A stretch of 64,000 bases of DNA from Pisaster brevispinus (GCA_023634235.1 JAMKCF010000007.1:1166001-1230000); one strand, 5' to 3'. Shown: positions 48,250-60,450, counted from the first letter of the stretch. Numbers and translations: made by a program. The notes: a model not told the origin generated them from the letters alone.

Positions 48250-48632
48250 GTCCCAATTATGGCGTCAATGACCAGGATTTTGTGTCAAAAATGACACAGA
48301 AATGGTTCAAACTCACACGAGACTCCGAGTCAAAACCAATTTTGGGGGACCCGTCTTCAGGTCAGCTTGGCCAAGAAATGGGTCAGCCCCTGGGACTCAA
48401 ACTCTGTGTCGACTCTGACCTGGGCCCAGATTCATAGAGCTGATTTAGCAGAAAATAATGCTTAACAATTTCTTGTTAAGCAAAAATGAGCAGGAAACCA
48501 GTCAAAAATTGTACACGTGACATGGTAGTTTGGCTGGTAACCTTATTCTGGTAAGCAAAATTTCACTGTGCTTAGCAAATGTTTGTGCTTAAGCAGCTCT
48601 ATGAAATTGGGCCCAGGGATTTTGTTAGAGTG
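48192..48632. mobile_element. MITE with CACTCTAAAAACTC end, carrying a nested foldback
   Basis: Begins CACTCTAAAAACTCTTGGGT and ends GGGATTTTGTTAGAGTGT, an inverted pair. Related ends occur at 55835-55857 and, as a truncated copy, at 47770. The foldback at 48420-48617 sits inside it. Confidence 0.5.
48420..48617. mobile_element. Foldback MITE, GGGCCCA/TTCATAGAGCTG family, member 1
   Basis: Left end TGGGCCCAGATTCATAGAGC and right end GCTCTATGAAATTGGGCCCA are inverted. The interior has repeated TGCTTAGCA and GTTAAGCA words. Confidence 0.75.
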
Positions 48633-48649
48633 TATATCAAGTGTACTAA

Positions 48650-50130
48650 TTTAGTGAAGAATTATTCGAGATCTTTATAGTGTTGTTCTGTAAATACAGT
48701 TTGCAAATAAATTGCTTATTTTATAAGCTTTGTAGTCGGCCAAATCCATGCATTTACATTGTATTATTTCAAATTGTACTTGCGAAAATGATTCTCTTCG
48801 CAGAGCTAAACAGTTGTCGGATGTCGAGATCATGCTTGACAAAACGAAAAACCAACAAAGGTAACTGGTGGAATGGATGGAATGTTCGTGTACTTGTTTA
48901 GTTACAAATGATAATTTGAGTAGCAGACTTTATCACCTCAACGACTTTCAATGTAAGCCCTGTGCATATTACACTTAAGTATGTTGGGGTCAAAACGAAC
49001 ATCGGTATCCAAATGTCATTTCTGTCACTTTTTTTTTTATTTCAGAAGGAAATCTTTCTCTGCTTAGGAAAATGTATACATCTATCAGTTTTAGTATACT
49101 TAATTATACTGCACAGGTAAATTTGCATGTGTGTGTTTACCATTCCGTTTAGCCTTAGAGAAGGACTCTACTTGGGTCAAAACGCGGGGTCAATTTCTAG
49201 AATTCATACGATTTGTAATTTGAGTAGATTCTAGAAACTGTTGGTTCAGAATTGATCTAGATTCGGCCCTCGTGGGGCCTAACTAAATTTCGGGCTAGAG
49301 CAACCCGGAACCTGTGTCAAAAACCCCCAATAAATTTGCCAAACTAACGTAGAATCCACGTGAAAATCGAATTCAACCACTTCCCAGTCAGCCTGAACAA
49401 AAAACAAGTCAGCCCCTCCCCCCCCCCCCCACCGGAATTCGGGTTCAATCCTGACAAAGAAATTTGGTTTATTGAACAGCTCAACTTTCATCTTGAAGGT
49501 TATCCTTTTTCTGGGGAAAATGTGACATTTAAAAATAGCTCGTCAGTTGGTTTTCTGGGGGAACGCAGTGTGCATGCATCAATTACGCTGAGCACGCAGG
49601 GGCTCTCACCATCGAAGGGGTCTCGGGTCGATTCAGCTCCGTGTTGCACCCATTTACCAATAACAAATTTCCTGATTGTAATGACGCGAAACAAGTCTCT
49701 TACCCAACGTTTTAATTGAGTGAAATGTCATTTTATTTGACACTCTACTTTGACACTCTTGGTCGACAATTCACAAAAGAATGTGTGGTCATTCAACAGA
49801 TAAAATCCTTTACCCATTTTGATTGAACATCAAGTAAATTCAGCATTGGTGTAAAACAATTTCCTGTAGACCAAAACTTACAGACCGAAAAACTTACACG
49901 TGGCGTCATTAAAGTTGACAAATTTTTCACCGAAAAGGCATGAAATAAAACGGCACCACTATACACTACTTTCACATGAGTTTCAAGACTTTTGAAACTG
50001 AAATTGAGCTGAGAGAATCTCTATATACAAACAATGGTTTGCAAATGTTGAAAGTCGAGGTTTAACCGTTAAAACATCGTTTCTACAACTTCATTTTCGA
50101 GAAATCATCCACTTGACTCTCTCTACAACA
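48650..50130. other. Non-coding
   Basis: No gene recognised. Contains GGGTCA/TGACCC-type words near 49170-49320 like those of the CACTCTAAAAACTC elements, and a C run at 49417-49431. Confidence 0.4.
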
Positions 50131-50134
50131 CAAA

Positions 50135-50240
50135 ATTGTCCACACTACTTCGGCCCGCCTTGCATTCGCTTAATCCTGTGGTCGTTGGTTCCAATCCGGC
50201 TCTAGTCAATTTGTTTCTGTACAACCTCCAAGTAAAACAA
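50135..50240 (+). mobile_element. tRNA-derived SINE fragment
   Basis: The B box GGTTCCAATCC (50187-50197) follows GTGGTCGTT and precedes GGCTCTAGTCAATTTGTTTC. This is the same family as 9745-9850. A further degraded echo (GGAGGTCGTTGGTT) follows at 50274-50287. Confidence 0.6.
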
Positions 50241-50927
50241 ATATATATCAAAGTTTGTCTTGCCCGTTTATCCGGAGGTCGTTGGTTAAAACACATTTCT
50301 AGTAATTGGTCTGATGGGTTTGTATATTTTGATACTCAACTTAATTGTAAAAGTACCAGACTCTTGAAGGTCAACATTTGAACATCACTTCGTTCTTTTA
50401 AAGATATTACACAGTGGCTATTATTCAATTGAAAAACACAAAACCTGTCAGGTCACGAGTTTACTGGCCCAGGGCTAATACCACTGACCTCGGGCCGGCG
50501 GTCCCGTGTCAATTTTGAGCCATGAACAGTTTCCCATAGCACCTTGTCTTTAGAACTCCCCTACGGAGACCTTCTGTTTTCCCTTTGTTGCTTTGTCCTT
50601 GGTCTTCATAAGGTACCGAAACTGGGTAAGCTCAACGCTATACTTGCGTGAATGATGATCTCCAACTAATGTATACCATCCCATATTAAAACACTTGTTT
50701 TTCTATGGTGCTGTTCTTGACAGTGTGTTTGTAAACAACTTTTGTCTAGTCCGCAAAAAAATGTATTAAAAAAAAAAGTTTTTTCGTGAGAACTAACCAA
50801 ATACCCTTTAAAAAGGATTTGGGCTGATCCTTCGACTATATACAAATCCACCAATCACCTCCCCTTAAACAAACGTCATAGCCTTAGGTTAATGGTTGTA
50901 ATCAATCATGACTTCGCCACACAGCTT

Positions 50928-51128
50928 CCATGGCCATATTTCATGAAGCTGTTAAGCAGAAAATTCTGCTTAGCAAACTTCTTTACTTAACAATTGAACT
51001 GAGAGGGGTACCAGAGGCAACAATGTAAACTTTAAGGGGTGTTGTTTGGTAACTTGTTTCTGCCAAGCTATATTTTCCTATGCTTAGCAAGTTTTTCTGC
51101 TTACAGTCTATATGAAATTAGGCCATGA
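50928..51128. mobile_element. Foldback MITE, TTCATAGAGCTG family, member 2
   Basis: Left ATGGCCATATTTCATGAAGC with TTAAGCAGAAAATTC is mirrored by right TGCTTACAGTCTATATGAAA then TTAGGCCAT. TGCTTAGCAAG words are in the interior. Diverged relative to member 1. Confidence 0.65.
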
Positions 51129-51538
51129 TGACTCGGCGGGCTGGAATTTGTTTTAATAAGTCTAAAAGGCCTTTTATTTATTAATTGTTTTGTCATACCG
51201 TTTTAAACGAATTATGTTCGCCACCAAAATGACTTGCTAACTATTAAGGTATAGTTGGAAACAGTATGATGGTGCGTCAGTTTACTCTGATTGTTCTGAT
51301 GGTACCGCGACAGGTAAAACAGCCGGATACCGGTAGAATTTGATTCAGCACGGGCGGTATCCCAATCCAAAACAGCTCCGCAAAGCAATCTTGGAATATC
51401 AATCAACCTCAACATTCTAAAATTTCCCGAGTCAGAATTCTAGCCCCATGGAGCCTGACCAACTTATTCGTTAGGCTGACCCGGATCTGGTTTCAAAATT
51501 TGATCTTAACTCGGATTCTTCGTCAATAGACCCACTAC

Positions 51539-52808
51539 TGTATACTTTTGACAGGGATTCCGGGTCATTTCGCTAAAGCTTTTTTATCATCGCAAACGCC
51601 GAAACCGATCGCTAAATCCAAAATCCATCGCAATTTAGCGATGGATTTTGGATAACGATTTTACAAAATATTTGCGACGAATTTACTCATCGTAAAACAA
51701 CTATTAGCGATGACAATCTTGCAATGACTCGTTAGTGGCCGAAAAGGGTCGGTTCATCGCAAATTTTTGATAGATTGCGCCATTTTTGTGCTTAGATTTT
51801 ATTGGCGGTGTACGTCGTGACGAAGTATAGTTTGTCCGTGAATTAAAAATTAAAATGTCGTTACATATTCTTTTCGGTCTGTTACTGGGAGATAGGATTA
51901 AGGGTTAAGTTTAACCAGCATTTTTGCCTAAAGTTAATGTAGGCCTCATAGCATCCACAATTTGTCATTTCCGATTGAATATCATGTACACATTTTCGGT
52001 GACAAAACTTTGACGAAAATTTCGGGCATTTATAAATGAATTCATTTGCCAATTAGGCTTAATATTATGCCTTCGGGAAAGTATAATTTAAAAAAAAAAT
52101 GTTTTCCTTTTCTGACGTCCGTGTATGTGCTAAAGCTTATATAAAGTGTGAGAGTTATCATTTTATAAATTGTTTAAAGATTATGACAATTCGGATATAT
52201 TATATAAACGGTTTATCATTTGTTTGACAGTGTCAGACACTCATTTACAGATGTCAGAATAAACAAAGTTTTTCTCATATCCATACACTTAACCAGTTTT
52301 GTATATAAAAATATATCAATTTCAACGTTACAATTATTATTTTTTAATTATTAAATTAATTGTAATTATAGGCCTACAGATTAAACTAGTGTAGTTTGAT
52401 TTATGTGAACCTTCTAAATGAATGCCTAGATTTTAAGCATGTATATGGTCCTCTTTTGTTATTTTGATGCACCAGCATGAAAACGATTTACATTTAAATT
52501 GCAATTTATGCCGCTCGTTTTTAATCGAACCGCGGCAACAACATTTTGACATACGACGTGAAGACCGACTGTTTTCCGGCGGTTTATGTCAAAGGTCACT
52601 ACTTTTAGCCTCGTACAAAACGCTTATTTTTCTTGTTATGTCGTCGTATTAACTGCGATGACTTTGGTAGTGAAACGCGAAATCGGCCACGTCGTAAGCG
52701 CGATGGATCTCATCGCAAGTGTGATGGCGATGATCGCAAATGGGGACTTTAGAGAAATGTTGCCCCTCCCCTAGACTGGGAACATTCTGACCCGGCAGTT
52801 TTTAAAGT
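51539..52808. mobile_element. Possible long MITE with GCGAT-rich interior
   Basis: The left GGGATTCCGGGTCA (about 51554) and right TGACCCGGCAGTTTTTAAAG (about 52788) are weakly inverted. The interior near each end is rich in ATCGCAA/TTGCGAT, and there is a 16-bp hairpin ATCCAAAATCCATCGC with its mirror at 51620-51658. No transposase frame seen. Confidence 0.35.
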
Positions 52809-52809
52809 G

Positions 52810-54290
52810 CGAGACTTTTTTTTTTTAGATATTCGTCTGTAAGATAGTCCATCGGTACATGCTAATACCCTGAGTGCAATTTGACTATATGTAAATATTT
52901 AATCTTAAACCATTTGATTCTTAATTATTGCATGTTTCTGATAATCAACCTTTTCAAATTCCCTATCAGACTCAATTCGATGACGTTCAATTTAAGTCAT
53001 CTTAGGTAAACTCCAAAATGTGAAACTGCTCTGTATCAACAATAATGAACAATAACATTACCAACATGTAGTGCAAGATGTTTCCCATGGGGCAAACAAG
53101 AGCTTTAAAGACCGATTTGAACAAAAACAGCAAAAAGTGATCTCTGCTGAAATTCATTTCAATTGTATTCAGTCAAAAGGTAATTGAGTTCACATGAGAT
53201 TAAACAGATTTAATTGTGTCAAATATAATATTTGTAATACCCTTCTGCGGTGCTTTTTAGAAAGATTCGCGAAAAGCCCTGTTACGTCATAACAATCTGG
53301 GAGCTCCGTTTTGTATAACCGCTTTTTTGCAGCATGGGTGTATAAAAAGCAAACCCACACATGACGTCAAAGTGTTGTCATTCTGACATACGCCTTCAAC
53401 GGCAGAAGTGTTTGTAGTTTTTTAAAACATTGCGGTGGGGCCAAATTTTGTTACCGATAATTGCGCTAATTAAATTCAGAGCTGTACATATATCTCAATT
53501 TCATTTAAATGATAAACAAACTCATTGTGAACAAGATAAAGTAGCACTCCCATTTGAAAACAAAAATCGCTCAAGTACCAAAGACACAAATACTAGAGAG
53601 TTTAATGACCAAAGAGTCCCCCGTGCCCCGCCCCTTTATCTATCTCACTCTCACACTACTGCCCCTATTATTCACTTAGTCTTAGGGTCGTGGAGAAGGG
53701 TAGCAGAGGGGACTGCAGCTCAGAAATCTGATCTGAAGTTTAGCCAATCTCCTGCTATGGTCTTGTATTTTAATCGTTTATTTGGTATTTAATGTATGTA
53801 AATTATTGTGAATAACTAGCGAATAATGTTAAAGTATAACTGTAAATAATAACAAAATCAGTTTGTCAAGTGATTTTTAAGGTATAGATTACACGATGCA
53901 CATACTAGTTAACTTGTTGCACTCGTTCCACTCGCAGTTTGGTAATATCGTCATTATAAAGTTGAATACATTTTATGAGTTTATGAACTTTTGATGTTAA
54001 ATATGTAGTTGCTCTTCAGCAAGACAAATCGAAAGGAATAAAAAATGCACTTCTTCGGCGAAGAATAAACCAATGTATTTTGCCTTTTTATGTTCTGGCA
54101 TGATAGGCCTAAGCAAATAAATCTCTTCATTACGAATTGGTGTCAGTTTCTCCTTTTCCAAATTCAGACAGTCCACTTGAATTATTGTATAATGTATGCA
54201 AACAATGATTATCTTCTTTTAAAATTTAGAAGTCAGTTGAAAAAAGGGTTGCTTTATGTTGAGGTTGGGCCGGAAATGAAAAGAAGAAAA
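52810..54290. other. Non-coding
   Basis: No recognised gene. A 120-codon frame at 53430-53792 has no domain, no clear splice context and skewed composition, so I leave it unannotated. Confidence 0.4.
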
Positions 54291-54294
54291 AAAC

Positions 54295-54325
54295 AAAACA
54301 ACAACAACAACAACAACAACATTAG
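54295..54325. repeat. (AAC)n microsatellite
   Basis: About eight AAC units within an A-rich stretch. Confidence 0.8.
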
Positions 54326-54929
54326 AGGGTAATAACCAAGTTTGTTTTATTTTGGTGAGGTATTACGCTCTGCCTATGTAATTAAAATATAATTAGTTAT
54401 TTTATAACAGCTTATTCGAAGACAAGGCTATGTTAAAATTAACCAAGTGGGATATTCTACAAATATTGACTGCTTGGAATGCTATTGTAAAAACTAAGGC
54501 TCCGAGCCGACCCCAGGCGTTCTATTATCCCGAGGTAAACTGAGGGAACAAAAGAACGGCCCGGGGATGGTCATAATGGTTTATGGAACATATTGAGTCA
54601 GTGATAATGGTTTGACAGTAAATGTGTTGGACAAAATGGTTCAACAAATTCGCAGGAAATAATCTGAAATAAATACTAGTGATCACAGCAATGTGTTCAC
54701 TAGGTGAAAATACTATGTCAGCACACTGAGTGACCACACCTTCGGCACACTAGGGGATTAACTGTCAGTACGACAGAAAGTTCTTACTGCTTGAGAAAAG
54801 CTCTTAAATACCGTTGGAAACTTCGCATGGTGGAGTTATAATCAGTAGGATTTGAAATTTTGCATGGTGGGAGTATAAATAAGTAAGGTCTGCGGTAACA
54901 CCGTGTGGAAATCTCTTTTGAGTAGTGTA

Positions 54930-54945
54930 GGTTCTGAAAAGAACC
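54930..54945 (-). promoter_or_regulatory. Histone-mRNA-type stem-loop, covarying copy
   Basis: The - strand reads GGTTCTTTTCAGAACC. Relative to GGCTCTTTTCAGAGCC one stem pair has changed from C-G to T-A on both sides, so pairing is kept. CTCAAAAGAG lies about eight bases downstream. Confidence 0.55.
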
Positions 54946-54957
54946 GGTGGTTAACAA

Positions 54958-54997
54958 CTCAACGTTTCGATCAGTATGCTCTGATCGTCTTCAGGAG
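54958..54997 (-). ncRNA. Hammerhead-like fold, second copy (candidate)
   Basis: The - strand has CTC, CTGAAGA, C, then stem GATCAG/CTGATC with loop AGCATA, then GAAACGTTGAG. Compared with the copy at 11523-11562 one stem II pair is changed on both strands (G-U to U-A). It has the same extra C as the first copy. Confidence 0.3.
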
Positions 54998-55609
54998 AAT
55001 TACAATCAAAGATAGGCCCACAGTTGCCGCCGCGAACCTAAAAGTTCCAATAACACAACACAAAAAAAAGAAGATTTGCAAGTTTGCAATTATCATAGGA
55101 AATTGGCAATTTAGTTAATTGATGAATTCAAGGTGGTTTTTTACTAAAGCTCCATTAAGTGAAGCAGAACTTCATGGTATAAGTCATCCATCCAATTACT
55201 TTAAAAAGCCCCAATAGCTTATCTACAGCAGCCATGCGGGAAGCTTCTGCAATTAGCTAATTCCATACTTGTTAACTATCAGTGACGTTACATCGTCGTT
55301 GGCTCCATTTAATTCCTGAAATCATAATATAAGCTCTTGCGAATTTCAACAAAAACGTGAAGTTTAAAACATATCAAATCGACAGACAAACCTGTCTAAA
55401 GATCTACTTTAAATGTGGGTATAAAGTGCCCATCAGCCATAATGAAATTTTTCATATTGTAATGCATTTTGTATCTCGTTGGCTCTTTCAAAAAAAAAAA
55501 TGTTGTTAGAATATGTGCTATGTCAACTGAGGTCTAAAAACGTTCAATAAGATCGGTATACGCTGGGTTTGAATGATGAGGCCCATTACAGCACATTGTA
55601 CACTCTTCA

Positions 55610-55857
55610 ACCTCCTTGTCAGAATTGACCCAGACTAAATAGTTATGGGGTCTTCAACCCATTCCTGGGTCAGTATGACCCTGAATATGTGTCAAAATTA
55701 CCCGGATATGGGTCAAAATGTAAAAATCCCTGTCTATTAACCCATTTTGTAGGTCTGGTGTACCCGGAAACAAAAACTAGAAATTGTGATTTGGGGGTCA
55801 CCCCTTCCCTCCCTGCAGAATCTGGAACAATTCTGAACCGGGAGTTTTTAGAGTGTT
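55610..55857. mobile_element. Short MITE related to the CACTCTAAAAACTC family
   Basis: Starts ACACTCTTCAACCTCC and ends GGGAGTTTTTAGAGTGT, inverted to each other. The interior is rich in TGGGTCA/TGACCC words. Confidence 0.5.
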
Positions 55858-55879
55858 TGTGTATACGGGGTACAACGGT

Positions 55880-56310
55880 GCAATCTGCAATCTGTCATGC
55901 AAACCGTCATGGGAATACCCCTTACTGAAAGCCTACCACCTGGCCCAGACGCACCATGGGGTCAATGGAAAACACGCAACCGCCTCAGAACGAGAACTGG
56001 ACGATCAAAAGATGCTCTGGTCAGATGGGGCTACAAGACTGTGGACCAACCACCTGTGAATGTGGAGAAGCAGACCATGCTATGAAGCACTGCCTTGTCT
56101 GCCCTCTACTACCCAACTCTTGCAGCTCAAAAGACCTTGCAGTGTTCAATAAAAACGCAAAGGACTGTGTATTAAGAAATGGGAAACTGCCATATAACCA
56201 TCACGCTTCAGTGATACGAAAAGAACAAGAAGATCTGCAATCAAACCAGTTAGAACACAGGGCAATTAAGTCTCCACTCTCAACCATGGATGCAATAAGC
56301 TTCGCTAGTA
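55880..56310 (+). pseudogene. LINE ORF2 C-terminal remnant (Zn-finger-like end)
   Basis: One frame has LPPGPDAPWGQWKTRNRLRT, then GRSKDALVRWG. After a frameshift near 56030 the next frame has CECGEADHAMKHCLVCPLL. The order 'NRLRTg.GR....L.rWG' followed by 'C.CG....m.H....CPl' is the usual end of ORF2 in many non-LTR retrotransposons. Frameshifted and 5'-truncated. Confidence 0.75.
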
Positions 56311-56330
56311 CGTCTTTACGTCATATCTAA

Positions 56331-57020
56331 AGGACAAAACGACTATATTCGAGTGTCTTTGACAAGGACACCAGTGTCCCGACCGAGCATTCACGCAGTA
56401 TAAATATCACATTACTCGGAAATGGCTATACGCAGAATCAAATGACGATTACAATGACATCGACAATGACATTTACCTTGCAATAAAAATTCACACTGGT
56501 AGTGAGAATCTCTCAATGTAAGGCTCAGTTTTGTTATTTCAATTAATGGATACAGTGCATATCAGGGTATACATTGTTATTCCGAATCAGATAACTAAAC
56601 ACGTTAAGTTAAAACACGTCAATAATCTTTTGGTTATCGGAGAACCAACAAAACTATTGACCTTACAATGAGAGATCTGTCTCTGATGTAACTGACATTG
56701 ACCTTTGATCTCGTGAGCCTATATTTACGTAAAATAAAATTGTGCAAGCACAGATTTTTAAAAGATGTAAATTTTTGCATCGGGGATAAAGAAAGTAAGG
56801 GTAAAAACCAGATTATAAACACAGATTTATCAATTATTCTATATCATCAATAAAATAATGACATCGGTTCCTGTGTAGCGCAATTTCAAAGAATAATCAA
56901 TGCGATTTGAACATTATTACCACGGTCACTGGTCCAGTTATTTCATTACGCTACTCCTTACACTATCTTAGCTCCCTGAGAACATACAGCCTATGCTCTC
57001 ACATGTACCCAATACCCCTG
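56331..57020. other. Non-coding
   Basis: No gene or clear element recognised. Confidence 0.4.
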
Positions 57021-57024
57021 GGTG

Positions 57025-57165
57025 ATGAGAAGCAACTATAACTAAGTGTCTTGCTGAGGAACGCAAGTGTCATGACCGGGATTCGAACCCACACTCTGGT
57101 GACTCAGCAAACCAGCATTTGGATCTGATGCACTTAACTGCTCGTCACGACACCCCGTTTCAATT
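57025..57165 (-). mobile_element. tRNA-derived SINE, inverted copy
   Basis: On the - strand: GTGTCGTGACGAGCAGTTAA (A-box region), B box GGTTCGAATCC (57089-57079), then CATGACACTTGCGTTCCTC. Same family as 46973-47290. Confidence 0.75.
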
Positions 57166-57169
57166 TTGA

Positions 57170-58860
57170 TTTCTTTCAACAAAACATTTAAACACACATT
57201 AGTTTTAATCGATCAATTTTGTTTCCGGAGACATCTAGAACGAACAAAACTAAAACCACACAATAATTCGTCTCTGATCTTGCTGACATAACACGTCAAC
57301 CAAATAAAAAACTGACAAAACAATTTCTCTAATACAAGCAAAATAACCCAGAAAGAAATCATTGGGGCGCACTAATACTGGGCAATGTGCAACATTAAAG
57401 CATCAGCCGTAACAGAGAATAGTGAGCTACGGTCGACTCCAACGTGTTCCGGCCACCCGATGTCCGGCAATGCAAGACAAAGCTAAACTATGATTTGATG
57501 TCTCTAATAATTTGGTTTCTCAGCTGTAAGTAGTATGGTACATTTTACTCTTTTTTTAACAATAAAAAACTTGCACCTACATTACAATGAACAGTACCAC
57601 ATATTCTTTATCTAATTTTTGGCTCCCCAGAACTTCGTCTTCCCGGAAAATAAAGCGAGAATTATTTAGTGGTATGGATGGTAAAACACTGTTCTACGAA
57701 GCACCAGGTTTAGGCAGACACAGGCGACAAAAACTTCTTTGAGTAGCGCTATTTTTGCAGTTTTTCGCTTTACGTGTGTTGTCAATCACCACAGAGTGCC
57801 AGCATTTTCTTTCTGAAACTTATCATCAGAGAAGACAAACATAAAAACTTGTTTCTTTACTTATGTATTTGGCCCGATCTAGGCATCCTAGTACTCCGTG
57901 TTTGTAAAAGCGGACCGTGCACGGACGAATACACCTGCCGGAGATTTGAAAGTTTACACGGCATACACACTTTTATGAATGAACATCGAAATGGTACTAT
58001 CAATGTATGCGTCTTGAGGTGAATCATGATGATGTAGTGTTAAGTGTAATTAAAGAAACTTCCCAATCTTTATCAACAAGCGTTTTTCTTGCTCTCAGCG
58101 CAGAGCGTCGTGTCCGCTCAGATCGTGTCGTTATTCAGCGTGAACGTAGAAAATAGAACGCCGTGTGTTGGGACGATGTTGCCCGCGTGTCAGACTTGTC
58201 TGCGCTTGGGTCCCATTCACCGGAAAACGATCTTTTAGGTTTCTTTTGCAAACGCAATACTTGAAGCTAAATCGTGAAGGAAACAAGGCTACCCATTCGC
58301 CTGAAACCACGTTTTTAAGGTTCTTGTGCGAATGCATTACTTCGGGAAATCACTATGTAGCAAACAACAAACCTGTTGGGGGTTGCAATGAGGCTCGAAT
58401 TGTAGCTGAATGGGGAAAGGTGTAGAAAAGAAAAAATACATTTTTCATGGGTGTGCACGAAGAGCCAAAGTTAACAATAAAGTCATATCCAATATTTACT
58501 ATTTTAGCCCAACAAAAACATGCAGTATTAAAAGGACACAACAAATGTTATTACAATAGCATAGACCAAAATTGTAATCGTCTACCCAAAATTATTATGT
58601 GCTATTAAAGCCCTGTTGTGGCATGCACTGAGATGTTATCAGCAGAAAGCGGGCATAGTAAAAGAATAATAATTCGCTTTGAAGTTTGAATTAATAATTC
58701 GTTTCGAATTCATAATTCTTTGATAAGAGTGGAAGTTCGTGTTACGTACTAACTTATTAACTTATACCGCATTAAACATTTTATCGCAACACAAATTACA
58801 TACACGATATTAAAAAGTTTTTTTTTTTTTTACAATTATGATTTTAATACAACAGCATAG
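57170..58860. other. Non-coding
   Basis: No supported gene. Near 58205-58345 a stretch containing TTCTTTTGCAAACGCAATAC recurs in degraded form about 90 bases on (GTTCTTGTGCGAATGCATTA). Confidence 0.4.
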
Positions 58861-58864
58861 ACCA

Positions 58865-59016
58865 ATGTTTACTTACTAACTTGTGAGACCTGTGGTGTGA
58901 TCGCTTTACTTACTAAATTGTGAGACCTGTGGTGTGATTGCTTTACGTACTAAATTGTGAAACATATTCCATGATTATACAGTCTTGTGTGGTTTGCGTA
59001 CTAACTTGTGAGACCT
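58865..59016. repeat. About 45-bp tandem repeat
   Basis: Units with TACTAACTTGTGAGACCTGT, then GGTGTGATTGCTTTA, are repeated three to four times. Isolated copies follow at about 59300 and 59400, flanking a foldback element. Confidence 0.75.
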
Positions 59017-59275
59017 GGACCCAATTTCATGGCGCTGCTTATCAAAAGCAAAGAGTCAACGCTTACGGAAGCAGAGAATTCGGTGCTTACGTCAAGCGTA
59101 TTTCAGGGGTTAGCAGAGAATGTTGGCTTGTGCGCGTGTGTACTTCACGTAACTAGGCATTCTTCGCTTACACAAACAGCGCAAAAATTTGACGCTTGCA
59201 AAATAGGCGGAGAATGGGTGACTGTAAGCATGGATTTCGGCAGTAACCAGAGCCATGAAATTTGGCTCATTCGTT
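59017..59275. mobile_element. Foldback MITE, TTCATAGAGCTG family, member 3
   Basis: Left GGACCCAATTTCATGGCGCT, then GCTTATC, is mirrored by right GTAACCAGAGCCATGAAATT. The interior has GCTTACG, GCAGAGAAT words in both directions. A partial relative starts at 59326 (GGCCCAAATACATGGCTCTG). Confidence 0.65.
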
Positions 59276-59683
59276 TAAATGAGGGATAGTTCACTTTATA
59301 CGCTAAGTTGTGAGACCCAGGCCCAAATACATGGCTCTGCTTACCAAAAGCAAAGAATCAATGAATGGTTAATCGTGTAACCGTCACAGGCTTAGTATAC
59401 TTGCTAACTTGTGAGACATGTTCCTCGATAACAAAATTTCGAGTAAAAAAACCGTTAACGCAACTGCGTTTGTGATCAAAAACATTGCCTCTTCAGTGCA
59501 ACATTATTTGGCTCTGCACAATCATCCTGCAAAATAAATGAGCATGTGCAATCAAATTGTTGTGGAACGCCCTCTAGCGTTCAATGTTTCTTGCATTTAA
59601 TACCTCAAGCACATTTTTCATATAACAAAGACTATGAGCCTGATTGGAAACGATAATTATGTGCATTTCAAGTTCTTTTCAGT

Positions 59684-60040
59684 TATAGACTCATTGAGCA
59701 TTGAAAATTGAACTTGGGTTATTGTGACCCCATGTTAACCTTTACTTCCGGGTCAACCAGAAGTGGGACCATATCTCAAGAACTACACAACACAATTCCA
59801 TTTCTTTTCAGTTATTAGATCCTTTGAACATTGAAGATTGAACTTGGGTTACCGTGAGCCCATGTTGACCTTTACTTACGGGTCAACCGGAAGTGGGACC
59901 ATATCTGAAGAACTAAACACCGATTTTCAATTTCTTTTCAGTTATAGACCCCTTGTGCATTGAAGATTGAACTTGGGTTTAATCAAAGCACAACAAAACG
60001 GAACAGCTTTGTGTTTGTTCACAAACACCTCAATGTCTAG
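59684..60040 (+). mobile_element. Solitary Helitron-like 3' end
   Basis: Two to three copies of the same 130-bp core repeat, here in the opposite orientation (GTTGACCTTTACTTACGGGT), lead into CGGAACAGCTTTGTGTTTGT. Then come the hairpin GTGTTTGT/ACAAACAC (60011-60028), CTCAATGT and CTAG (60037-60040) followed by T. The terminus differs in sequence from the 28-37 kb array, but the hairpin and CTAG are kept. Confidence 0.65.
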
Positions 60041-60309
60041 TTTTTGTTTAGGCTTTTAAGAAAGAGTGTGACAGTCACGAGAGAGAAAACACTACATTTT
60101 AAACCATACTTGCTCAACAGTTAACTCATGAAGGCTGAAAATGCTCAAAAATGTGTCGTTATTATTAAAAACTTCAAATATACCAGAGAACGATGTCAAA
60201 AGTCACATAATAGCTGCACTAACATTTACAAGAACCCTGCCATTTTTCATCACGGACCTACGACACCACTGCATATCGTGATTTGACCTCAAAAAGGCCT
60301 TTTTATTGT

Positions 60310-60450
60310 GTAAAAATCATCACAGCTACAGCTTTAGCAAAAAGAAAGGTGTTTGACTGCATTATTATTATTTTTTATTTTGTTTTTGCAAAACCAATGT
60401 CAGCGTTAACATAATGGTTTTTGGCAATAACGGCTTGATTGATTGTATTA
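60310..60450. repeat. Diverged repeat shared with 18160-18260
   Basis: CAGCTACAG, AAACCAATGTCAGCG and CGGTTTGATTGA-like words occur in the same order at both sites, indicating a dispersed element of unknown type. Confidence 0.4.

Larger units (their letters stand above)
54855..54997 (-). repeat. Single copy of the histone-stem-loop repeat
   Basis: Diverged counterpart of the palindrome arm at 11421-11562, sharing TTTGCATGGTG, an equivalent of CTCAAAGAG, the stem-loop and the hammerhead-like block in the same order. It is not palindromic here, which shows the basic unit. Confidence 0.75.

Noticed and set aside
53430..53792. 120-codon open frame
   Set aside because: No recognisable domain or conserved context and no signal or splice support.
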